DNA from: an uncultured Selenomonadales bacterium
Lineage (GTDB): Bacteria > Bacillota_C > Negativicutes > Selenomonadales > Selenomonadaceae
DNA: 7,041 nt
Direction of reading: 5' to 3'
Assembly (NCBI GenBank): GCA_947302675.1
Contig: CAMYWI010000068.1
Coordinates: forward strand, 1 to 7,041
Numbering within the stretch: position 1 is the first letter of the stretch; each line of letters begins with the position of its first letter. Made by a program: the position numbers and the translations under genes. Below the pieces are notes generated by a model. That model made no database searches, was not told the origin of the DNA, and worked only from the letters and a program-made list of their open reading frames with translations. This document shows, piece after piece, positions 1 to 5,349 of this stretch.

Positions 1-242
1 GGATGGCGTTGCGTAACATTTCGATTGACGACGTAGGGAATTGTGTAATGAACGGTGAAATTATCGAAGAATATCCCGACGATTATCCGTATCCGAGCGC
101 GTTGATATTTGGGCGCAAGCTCACGGGCGAGATAATTCACACGGTTTGCGGTATCGACGGAGAAAAAATATGTTTTGTAACGGCTTACGAGCCGACGACG
201 GAAAAATTTATGGAGGATTTGCGAACGAGGAGGCAAAAATAA
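1..242 (+). CDS. DUF4258 domain protein, 5' end outside window (putative toxin-like partner)
   Basis: An open frame covers bases 1-242 and ends at TAA 240-242. The first visible ATG (base 3) is probably internal: DUF4258 proteins are usually about 90-105 residues, with a conserved 'H...RM..R.I...DV...I.NGEIIE.YPDD.PYPS' block, and here only the part from that Met onward is seen (79 residues). Bases 1-2 (gg) fit the end of an Arg codon before it, as in the family. Visible motifs are NGEIIEEYPDDYPYPS (about residues 17-32), an IHTVCGI strand and the C-terminal VTAYEP block followed by a basic tail. The stop overlaps the start of the YgiT-type zinc-finger gene by one base (TAATG), so the two are co-translated. 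DUF4258 has been linked to the RelE/MqsR-like RNase toxin fold. Toxin activity here is inference from fold and neighbour, since no catalytic residue can be assigned from sequence alone. Family assignment is fairly sure. Confidence 0.8.
   Translation, partial: MALRNISIDDVGNCVMNGEIIEEYPDDYPYPSALIFGRKLTGEIIHTVCGIDGEKICFVTAYEPTTEKFMEDLRTRRQK
227..233 (+). promoter_or_regulatory. Ribosome binding site that fixes the YgiT-type gene start
   Basis: GAGGAGG lies 8 nt before ATG 242. It selects that start over the in-frame upstream ATG at 146, whose extra 32 residues would be translated out of the DUF4258 coding region and resemble nothing. Confidence 0.75.
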
Positions 243-469
243 TGTGCAAGTATTGCAAAGGCGAAAATCTTATCGAATCGACGACGACGCATGTGGTGGA
301 TTTCAAAGATCATTTGATTATCGTCCGAAATGTGCCGTGTCTTGAGTGCGACCAATGCGGCGAAACATATCTTTCAATGGAAATTTCCAGACAGTTGGAG
401 AAAATCGTTAATGAGGCAAAGAAAATGGCGCAAGAAATTTCTATCATTGACTACAATAAGGCGGCATAA
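242..469 (+). CDS. YgiT-type zinc finger protein, putative antitoxin
   Basis: This 75-residue protein has the arrangement of the N-terminal zinc-binding domain of MqsA/YgiT antitoxins. One CxxC sits at the extreme N-terminus (C2, C5, followed by KGE) and a second after a beta-rich stretch (C36, C39, in a CxxCGExY context), with an 'IIVRNVPC' strand just before it. An extra Cys, C33, precedes the second pair. A C-terminal helix follows (about residues 45-68). E. coli MqsA is about 131 residues and carries a DNA-binding helix-turn-helix in its second half. That half is absent here, so autoregulation by this protein alone looks unlikely. It follows the DUF4258 gene with a one-base overlap, an arrangement common for this pair. 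The likely role is to bind and restrain the DUF4258 protein. Family is confident; antitoxin function is inferred from pairing. Confidence 0.82.
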   Translation: MCKYCKGENLIESTTTHVVDFKDHLIIVRNVPCLECDQCGETYLSMEISRQLEKIVNEAKKMAQEISIIDYNKAA

Positions 470-473
470 AAAT

Positions 474-1469
474 TTATCGCTTGCAGAGTTTGATAACAAT
501 ACGCTCCAAAACTTCGACGCCTGCGCGACCGGTCTTGAGCTTAAAATCTGCGTCGGCGAGTTCGATAAAAATATCTTCCAAAAGTTCCGCGCGATAGCTC
601 TTGGAAGTGTCGCCGAGTTTTTGCGCGATGTAGGGATTCATTTCGAGCGGTTCGCCGAGCCGCCGCCCCGTTATGCCTTGCGCCATGAAGTATTTCGCGC
701 GAATCAATCTGCGGACGTGATTGACAAGCAACGTTATCACGAGCGGGATTTTGGCGGGGACGCGGGCTTGTTGTTGCAGGAGGTAAATTGCTTTGGCGGA
801 TTTTTTTTCGTCGATTGCGTCGGTGAGTGCGAAGTTGGAGACTTCGGGCGGCGCGAGCATATTTCTGCGCAAAATTTCTGTCGTTATCTCTTTGCCCGTG
901 ACATTGAGCGCGATTTTGTTCAACTCGTTTTCCAGATACCACAGCGAAATTTCGGGCAGGATTCCGATTTGCTCATTGAAATATTTTCGCGCGTCGCCGC
1001 GCATATTTTTTCCGAGCGCACGGAGTTTTTCGCTAAGCCAATCGTCGACTTCCCACGAACGCAACGGCGTCGCCTCCAGTATCTCGCCGACTTGCGAAAT
1101 AATTTTGTAGAGTTTGCGCCGCTTGTCCGCTGTCCGTGTCGTGAAGATTGCAAAGTTTGTCGGCTGCATGTCGCGCAGAATATTTTCGAGCCGCTCAATT
1201 TTTTTATCCGCATTGAAAAACGGCGCGTTCTTGACGAGCACAACGTTTCTTGCGCCGAAGAAAGGCGAGCTGTCAATCGCGCTGATTAGGTCGCCGAGCG
1301 CGGGTTTGGCGTCGCAGTCGAAGGTTACAAGTTCGGTCGCCGTGTCGACGTTGAGCCGCGCCAAAATTTTTTCACGCGCCTTGTCAATAAAAAAAGTTTC
1401 CTCGCCGCTGAGCAGGTAGACATTTTTAATCGCGCCATCAAGCGCAGTCATAAATTCTTTGAACTTCAA
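474..1469 (-). CDS. holA: DNA polymerase III subunit delta (clamp loader)
   Basis: This 331-residue protein (E. coli HolA is 343) is the subunit of the clamp-loader complex that binds and opens the beta sliding clamp. It shows the family opening with 'YLLSGEE' (residues 18-24) followed by a helix, the 'SPFFGARNVVLV' segment (68-79), whose F70-F71 match the hydrophobic pair that inserts into the beta clamp, and an alpha-helical C-terminal collar domain (about 215-331) with the conserved LLVNHVRRL-type helix. No Walker A motif is present, as expected for delta. The start is TTG at 1467-1469, chosen because GAGGTGA lies directly upstream; the next ATG, six codons in, would be about 22 nt from that site. 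The gene runs opposite to all others here, ends 4 bp from the YgiT-type gene and starts 27 bp from alr. I see no clear promoter or terminator of its own. Confidence 0.95.
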   Translation of the reverse strand: MKFKEFMTALDGAIKNVYLLSGEETFFIDKAREKILARLNVDTATELVTFDCDAKPALGDLISAIDSSPFFGARNVVLVKNAPFFNADKKIERLENILRDMQPTNFAIFTTRTADKRRKLYKIISQVGEILEATPLRSWEVDDWLSEKLRALGKNMRGDARKYFNEQIGILPEISLWYLENELNKIALNVTGKEITTEILRRNMLAPPEVSNFALTDAIDEKKSAKAIYLLQQQARVPAKIPLVITLLVNHVRRLIRAKYFMAQGITGRRLGEPLEMNPYIAQKLGDTSKSYRAELLEDIFIELADADFKLKTGRAGVEVLERIVIKLCKR

Positions 1470-1473
1470 AATA

Positions 1474-1480
1474 TCACCTC
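1474..1480 (-). promoter_or_regulatory. Ribosome binding site supporting the TTG start of holA
   Basis: On the minus strand GAGGTGA stands 4 nt before TTG (7 nt from its GAGG core). It abuts the plus-strand AAGGAG (1481-1486) of alr, so the two ribosome binding sites are back to back. Confidence 0.75.
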
Positions 1481-1496
1481 AAGGAGATGTTTTAAA

Positions 1497-2609
1497 ATGA
1501 TTCTTCGCGACGTTCGCGCCGAGATTGACCTCGCCGCCGTCCGCCACAATTTGACCGAGATTCGCCGCCATATCAGCCCCGCCGCGAAACTTTGCGTCGT
1601 CGTCAAGGCGAACGCTTATGGGCACGGCGCAGTTGAAGTTGCCAAAGTTGCCGTCGAGTGCGGCGCAGATTTTTTAGCCGTCGCGACAGTTGCGGAAGGT
1701 TTGGAACTTCGCCGCGCCGGTTTCGAGTTGCCGATTTTGATTCTGAGTTTGATTCCGACGAGTGCCGCTGAAGTTGTCGTCGAGAACGATTTGACTGCGA
1801 CCGTTGCCGATTTGGATTGCGCCGAGAAAATTTCTTCCGCCGCCGTCAAACTCAATCGGCTTGCGAAAGTTCACTTGAAGATTGAAACGGGCATGGGCAG
1901 GATTGGCATTGCACCCGCAGTCGCCGTTTTGCTCGCGCAGAAAATTTCCGTCTTGCCGAACGTGGAGCTTGAAGGAGTTTTTTCGCACTTCGCCGACGCC
2001 GACTCCGCCGACAGGACTTTTACGAACCAACAGATAAAAATTTTCTCCGACGTTGCGGAAAAGATTCGGGCGGCGGGCGTTGCCGTTAAGATTTTCCACC
2101 TCGCCGAGTCCGCCGCGATTCTCGACATTCCGCAGGCGCATTTCGATATGGTTCGCGCCGGCATAATCACTTACGGGCTTTATCCTTCCGACGACGTGAA
2201 AAAGACGCTTGCCCTTCGCCCCGCAATGAAACTTGTCGCTCGCGTCGCCTTCCTGAAAAAAATTCCTGCGGGCGTTTCAATCGGTTACGGGCGCGAGTTC
2301 GTTGCCGCGCGTGATTCGCTGATTGCCACGTTGCCGATTGGTTATGCTGACGGCTACATTCGCGCCTACAAAAATTTTCACGTCGAGATTCGCGGGCAGC
2401 TCGCGCCGATTGCCGGAAGAATTTGCATGGATCAAACTATGATTGACGTGACAGACGTTGACGGCGTGCAGGCTGGCGACGAAGTGATTCTTTTCGGCTC
2501 CGACCTGATTACGATTGACGACGCCGCGAATCATCTCAACACGATTAACTACGAGGTCACCTGCCTTGTATCTGCGCGGGTGCCGAGAGTTTTCCGCGAG
2601 CTATTATAA
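1497..2609 (+). CDS. alr: Alanine racemase
   Basis: A cytoplasmic PLP enzyme that interconverts L- and D-alanine and supplies D-Ala for peptidoglycan. At 370 residues it is normal length. Visible signatures are the PLP lysine K37 in VVKANAYGHG, the 'KIETGMGRIG' block (K128 and R135, matching the carbamylated Lys129 and Arg136 of the Geobacillus enzyme), 'MVRAGIITYGLYPS', the catalytic base Tyr264 in 'SIGYGREF', 'LPIGYADGY', and 'GRICMDQTMIDVTD' with M311 and D312 near the active site. An N-terminal TIM barrel and a C-terminal beta domain are therefore both complete. The ATG start is preceded by AAGGAG with 10 nt spacing. The promoter is not obvious; it would have to lie inside the start of holA. 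A weak terminator-like hairpin lies just after the stop. No anomalies. Confidence 0.97.
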   Translation: MILRDVRAEIDLAAVRHNLTEIRRHISPAAKLCVVVKANAYGHGAVEVAKVAVECGADFLAVATVAEGLELRRAGFELPILILSLIPTSAAEVVVENDLTATVADLDCAEKISSAAVKLNRLAKVHLKIETGMGRIGIAPAVAVLLAQKISVLPNVELEGVFSHFADADSADRTFTNQQIKIFSDVAEKIRAAGVAVKIFHLAESAAILDIPQAHFDMVRAGIITYGLYPSDDVKKTLALRPAMKLVARVAFLKKIPAGVSIGYGREFVAARDSLIATLPIGYADGYIRAYKNFHVEIRGQLAPIAGRICMDQTMIDVTDVDGVQAGDEVILFGSDLITIDDAANHLNTINYEVTCLVSARVPRVFRELL

Positions 2610-2611
2610 CA

Positions 2612-2632
2612 TTTTCGCGGCGAAAAATTTTT
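2612..2632 (+). terminator. Weak intrinsic-terminator-like hairpin after alr
   Basis: TTTTCG (2612-2617) pairs perfectly with CGAAAA (2621-2626) around a 3-nt CGG loop, then A and five Ts. It begins two bases after the alr stop. Only two of the six pairs are G-C, so it is probably inefficient alone. A stronger candidate follows at 2644-2689. Confidence 0.35.
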
Positions 2633-2643
2633 CAGCGACAAGA

Positions 2644-2689
2644 AAAAAATTCCTCCTGTGTGCTATAATCTGCGCGGGAGGGATTTTTT
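2644..2689 (+). promoter_or_regulatory. 19-pair RNA hairpin spanning promoter and ribosome binding site (candidate terminator / translation mask)
   Basis: Bases 2644-2662 can pair with 2671-2689 without a bulge: six A-U pairs at the base, then a GC-containing core (CCTCC 2652-2656 with GGAGG 2677-2681), then a G-C/G-U tip, leaving an 8-nt loop 2663-2670. Five pairs (at 2651, 2657, 2659, 2661, 2662) are G-U wobbles that hold only in plus-strand RNA. An A-run, a GC-containing stem and a run of six Ts (2684-2689) have the form of a factor-independent terminator for alr read-through. The 3' arm also contains the ribosome binding site of the next gene, directly before its ATG at 2690. A transcript starting at the promoter inside the hairpin would lack the 5' arm. 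The pairing is seen directly; its function is inferred. Confidence 0.55.
2661..2669 (+). promoter_or_regulatory. Extended -10 promoter of the NADAR-thrE operon
   Basis: TGCTATAAT is a perfect extended -10 element (TGnTATAAT; hexamer 2664-2669). No good -35 lies 16-18 bp upstream, which extended -10 promoters tolerate. Transcription would begin near 2676, giving a leader of only about 14 nt that carries the GGGAGGG ribosome binding site (2676-2682) 7 nt before ATG 2690. The same ten bases TGCTATAATC occur before the tRNA gene. Confidence 0.7.
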
Positions 2690-3337
2690 ATGGCAATTCG
2701 ACCAGTCTTTGAAGTTTTGGAGGACGAGAAACTTTTCGCGCGTTGCAACGTTGAATTCAAGTGGACTGACGGGCGCACGACGGGTAAAGTTAGAAAAAAT
2801 ATTCAAGCACTCCACGAAAATTATCTTGCGGCTCACCCCGATAAAAAAGTTTTGGAAATTTCGACGAAGAGCGAGGACGAACTCGGCGTCAAGCTGAGCG
2901 CGTTCAATCTCATGATTCGCGAGGGCGTCTCGTTGGAGTCGGCGTTTCAAGGTAGCAAAGTTTTTCAGCGCGGCGGTCCCTACACAAATTTAATCGACAA
3001 GCCAGCGGTTTATGCCAAGAGTGACGCGCGACTTAAGAACAGCGGTCCGTTAATCGGTTTCAACTTCGAGGGCAAAGATTATCCGAACGACCCGCCGACT
3101 TTTTTTTACAACTGGTTTTATATTACGACGTTAGTTGCGAACGACGACTTAGCGGAGGAGCTGTTGGCTCAAAAGTTCGACGCCTTCACGGACATTGCGT
3201 TCAATCCCGACAAAGGCAAGGTTAATTGTCAAGCGGAGGCGGCGGCAATTTTCGTGTCGCTGAGCCGACAAAATCTTTTGGACGACGCGCTTGCCGACGA
3301 GAAAAATTTTTTGAGGATTGTCTACAATGAAAGATGA
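2690..3337 (+). CDS. NADAR-type protein of the DarT1-associated antitoxin family
   Basis: This 215-residue soluble protein matches, from memory, the family annotated as DarT1-associated NADAR antitoxin (formerly DUF6977). Recognisable blocks in order are RPVF (4-7), VEFKW (21-25), LEISTKS (55-61), LGVKLSAFNL (65-74), ESAFQGSKVF (83-92, the E..FQ..K hallmark of NADAR folds), GGPYTNL (95-101), AK.D.RLKNSG (109-119), FYNWFYITTL (139-148), DAFTDIAFNP (164-173) and NCQA (179-182). NADAR enzymes remove ADP-ribose from guanine in nucleic acid, counteracting DarT1, which attaches it. No DarT1-like gene is visible here, so this copy may be an orphan, may protect against an outside toxin, or may have a metabolic NAD/ADP-ribose role. 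It has its own promoter, and its end overlaps the exporter start by 11 bp. Length appears complete. Family is fairly confident; activity is inferred. Confidence 0.78.
   Translation: MAIRPVFEVLEDEKLFARCNVEFKWTDGRTTGKVRKNIQALHENYLAAHPDKKVLEISTKSEDELGVKLSAFNLMIREGVSLESAFQGSKVFQRGGPYTNLIDKPAVYAKSDARLKNSGPLIGFNFEGKDYPNDPPTFFYNWFYITTLVANDDLAEELLAQKFDAFTDIAFNPDKGKVNCQAEAAAIFVSLSRQNLLDDALADEKNFLRIVYNER
3313..3317 (+). promoter_or_regulatory. Ribosome binding site deciding the exporter start
   Basis: GAGGA lies 9 nt before ATG 3327, inside the end of the NADAR gene. The in-frame TTG at 3318 would touch this site with no spacer, so ATG 3327 is preferred. Confidence 0.6.
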
Positions 3338-4676
3338 CGACTACAAAACTTATTACGAGGAGCAACGTGAGATCCTGCGCGAAGGTTTTGCCGAAATCGG
3401 TCAAAAGGCGGAGCTTATTTTGACGGTGGGTCAATCGCTCATGGAAAATGGCGCGGATACCGCGCAGATTATGCGCGACATGAAACGAGTCGCCGCTTAC
3501 ATGGGCATTCCTGCCGATAAATTTCACCTGCACATAATGTACACCACGCTCATGCTCAATATCAGCGACGAACATCACTCGCACACTTCCTTTAGAAAAT
3601 GTATTAAGCACGGAGTTAATATGCGCGTCATTTCCGCGATTAGTCGTTTGACGTGGCGGGCTTTGCGAGATCATTACACGCTTGACGAATTCAAGGGCGA
3701 GTTGGACGCCATATCTAAACGTCCGCGCTATCCTGCGTGGCTAACGGTTTTATCGGCGGGCGCGGGTTGCGGAGCATTTTGTACGCTGTTTGGTTGCGAC
3801 TTCAACGCGGCGATTTACACGGCGGTCAGCGCGATTATCGCCAAGATTGTTCAAATGCAATGCGCCGAGCGATTCGGCTTTAATCCCTACGTCTCAATGA
3901 CTTTCGCGGCATTCACGGCGACGATTATCGCTTACTTTTCGCACCTCCTACCGACGACAACGCCTTGGCATCCGCTTATCGCCGCCGCGTTATTTTTAGT
4001 GCCAGGCGTCCCGATGATAAACGCCTTGAGCGACATACTCAACACGTATTTAATCTGCGGCGGGGCGCGAGTTTTGCACACGCTGGTTATCGTCGGCGCA
4101 ATGACTTTTGGAATAGTCTTTGCAATCGGCATGGCGGACTTCGAGTCCTTCACGAACTTGGCAATGCGCCCCGAAAGCAATTATTTATTGTTCATGATAG
4201 CGGCGGCAATCGGCGCGGCGAGTTTCGCTGTCTTCTTCAACCTGCCTCCGCGACTTTTATTTGCGGCGGCTTGCGGCGGAGCGATTTGCGTCTGCACGAG
4301 AAATTTTTTCGTCTTTGAACTTGGATTCGGTTCGGAAGTCGGGACGTTGGCGGGCGCGACTTTGGTCAGCTTGTCGGCAATGAAAGCCGTCCATTGGCTC
4401 CACACGCCGTCATTAGTCTTGGTCGTGCCGGCGGTCATCCCGCTCGTGCCAGGCGTTTTAATCTACAGATTTTTATTCGCGGTGATAAACATTCGGCGCA
4501 TATCGATTGACGACTTGCTGTTGGCGGTTCAATCGGGCGTCGACGCGGCGTTGATAATTTTGGGAATTGCGATAGGCGCGGCGGCTCCAAACATTTTCGC
4601 CAAGCGGTCATTCGAGCAACACAGCAAGGAAAAGCAGGAAAGACTTTTGAACGAGATTTACGAAACGAGGGATTGA
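3327..4676 (+). CDS. Threonine/serine exporter family protein (ThrE-like, fused two-domain form)
   Basis: This 449-residue inner-membrane protein has a soluble N-terminal stretch (about 1-130) with the family signature around G42-A-D-T and 'RVAAYMGIPADKF', then about ten hydrophobic helices. The two membrane halves carry a matching motif, VPGVPM starting at V225 and VPGVLI starting at V374, each in a Leu-rich helix. That fits the internal duplication of the ThrE fold. In E. coli the related functions are split between YjjP and YjjB; here both are in one chain. Known relatives export threonine and serine (Corynebacterium ThrE) or dicarboxylates (YjjPB), using the proton-motive force, so the substrate cannot be fixed from sequence. 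Start ATG 3327 overlaps the NADAR gene by 11 bp, implying translational coupling, and the stop is one base before the next gene. Family is confident. Confidence 0.9.
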   Translation: MKDDDYKTYYEEQREILREGFAEIGQKAELILTVGQSLMENGADTAQIMRDMKRVAAYMGIPADKFHLHIMYTTLMLNISDEHHSHTSFRKCIKHGVNMRVISAISRLTWRALRDHYTLDEFKGELDAISKRPRYPAWLTVLSAGAGCGAFCTLFGCDFNAAIYTAVSAIIAKIVQMQCAERFGFNPYVSMTFAAFTATIIAYFSHLLPTTTPWHPLIAAALFLVPGVPMINALSDILNTYLICGGARVLHTLVIVGAMTFGIVFAIGMADFESFTNLAMRPESNYLLFMIAAAIGAASFAVFFNLPPRLLFAAACGGAICVCTRNFFVFELGFGSEVGTLAGATLVSLSAMKAVHWLHTPSLVLVVPAVIPLVPGVLIYRFLFAVINIRRISIDDLLLAVQSGVDAALIILGIAIGAAAPNIFAKRSFEQHSKEKQERLLNEIYETRD

Positions 4677-4677
4677 C

Positions 4678-5169
4678 ATGATAAAAAATTTGCGGCGCAA
4701 GGAATACAACCCGTGCGGCGACTTGACGGGCAGGGAGCGCGAGTTTTGCGACGAGGCGACGAAGAGCTATTTCAACTTGCCGTATGTGGAAGTTATGCGC
4801 ACGATTTCAATCAAGGCGGTTGCCGAGCTTGAGCACGAGACAAACTTTAGGAACGTTGCGGCGTTGGAAAATTGGGCGACGTATAATTTAAACGATGTCG
4901 AGCGGCGGGCGAACTTGAACTTCGACACGTTCACGCCGTTGCAGGCGGGGCTTTGCAAGTATTTGGTGCATGTGCTTTATGAAAATCGCTACAACATTCA
5001 CTACAATTCTTTGCTGAATTATTGCGGCGGGCTTGACGCGAAAGCTTTTCCAGAAAATTTGACGGCGGAGCAGTTGGAGCAAAAGATTGATTCGCTCGCG
5101 CAGTCGGCAAATCATTTTTCTCACGTCAACTCGTTGATTGAGGAGCTTTGGAATTTTTTCAAGGCTTAG
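4678..5169 (+). CDS. Unrecognised 163-residue protein, third gene of the NADAR operon
   Basis: I do not recognise this protein. It has no signal peptide or membrane segment and appears mostly alpha-helical, with charged amphipathic helices around residues 40-58, 61-80 and 88-103 and a helical C-terminal third (about 128-161). Four cysteines (C13, C24, C93, C116) are too scattered to suggest a classic metal site. Aromatic and Asn-rich stretches (ENRYNIHYNSLLNYC, about 102-116) stand out. The start is well supported: GAGGGA (4667-4672) lies 5 nt before ATG 4678, and the exporter stop ends one base earlier (TGAcATG). It belongs to the same operon, so a role tied to the exporter or the NADAR protein is possible but unproven. 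It lacks any resemblance I can see to DarT1. Base composition matches its neighbours, which argues for a real gene. Confidence 0.75.
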   Translation: MIKNLRRKEYNPCGDLTGREREFCDEATKSYFNLPYVEVMRTISIKAVAELEHETNFRNVAALENWATYNLNDVERRANLNFDTFTPLQAGLCKYLVHVLYENRYNIHYNSLLNYCGGLDAKAFPENLTAEQLEQKIDSLAQSANHFSHVNSLIEELWNFFKA

Positions 5170-5172
5170 GGC

Positions 5173-5201
5173 TTGCAATTTGGAAAATGGTCTGCTATAA
5201 T
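5173..5201 (+). promoter_or_regulatory. Strong promoter of the tRNA-Pro transcription unit
   Basis: TTGCAA (-35, 5173-5178), a 17-bp spacer and TATAAT (-10, 5196-5201), the latter with an extended TG at 5193-5194. Transcription should start near 5208, about 6 nt before the tRNA. The -35 begins only 3 bp after the preceding gene's stop, with no terminator between them. Confidence 0.85.
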
Positions 5202-5213
5202 CGCAATGTTTTA

Positions 5214-5290
5214 CGGGTTGTGGCTCAGTTTGGTAGAGCACCGTGTTCGGGACGCGGGGGTCGCAGGTTCAAATCCTGTCAACCCGACCA
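5214..5290 (+). tRNA. tRNA-Pro, anticodon CGG
   Basis: A complete 77-nt cloverleaf with encoded CCA. The acceptor CGGGTTG (5214-5220) pairs fully with CAACCCG (5280-5286), followed by discriminator A 5287 and CCA 5288-5290. The D stem is GCTC/GAGC. The anticodon stem CCGTG/CGCGG has one G-U pair and a 7-nt loop TTCGGGA with anticodon CGG at 5248-5250. The variable loop is GGGTC, and the T stem GCAGG/CCTGT encloses TTCAAAT. The first base pair C-G is typical of bacterial tRNA-Pro. It reads CCG, a proline codon used often in the neighbouring genes. It is the first gene of a unit that also seems to feed the hydrolase and pth. Confidence 0.97.
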
Positions 5291-5304
5291 ATACAGAAAT
5301 TATC

Positions 5305-5331
5305 AGGCGGGAGCTAAAAACTTCCGCCTTT
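5305..5331 (+). terminator. Imperfect terminator-like hairpin after tRNA-Pro (possible attenuator)
   Basis: AGGCGGGAG (5305-5313) pairs with CTTCCGCCT (5321-5329) over nine pairs including one G-U, with a 7-nt loop. Only a short, broken T tract follows (TT then CGGCATTT). A partial terminator would release most tRNA precursor while letting some transcription continue into the hydrolase and pth. I see no separate promoter for those genes in 5291-5349. It may instead act as an RNA processing or stabilising stem. Confidence 0.5.
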
Positions 5332-5349
5332 CGGCATTTAGGAGGAGTT

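Noticed and set aside
146..241. Upstream ATG extension of the YgiT-type gene
   Set aside because: The extra 32 residues lie in the DUF4258 coding region, have no family match, and the strong ribosome binding site at 227-233 serves ATG 242.
330..1289. Long plus-strand open frame opposite holA (319 codons)
   Set aside because: It is antisense to a clear holA, its product is low-complexity in Arg/Phe/Glu without a family pattern, and it has no ribosome binding site. Codon bias of holA keeps this frame open.
1674..2141. Minus-strand open frame inside alr (155 codons)
   Set aside because: It is a shadow of the intact alr reading frame, with no start signal or recognisable domain.
2622..2633. Perfect palindrome GAAAAATTTTTC as an operator
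   Set aside because: An A-run meeting a T-run is palindromic by itself, and it is better explained as the tail of the hairpin after alr.
5214..5290. tRNA 3' end as an integration (att) site
   Set aside because: No integrase gene and no repeated copy of the tRNA 3' end was seen in the window.
5173..5349. Extension of the hydrolase frame upstream through the tRNA
   Set aside because: It would translate the promoter and the whole tRNA-Pro gene. The signal-anchor start at 5350 has its own ribosome binding site.
5291..5349. T-box or other riboswitch between tRNA and hydrolase
   Set aside because: Only about 59 nt with one simple hairpin; no T-box consensus or larger conserved aptamer can be seen.
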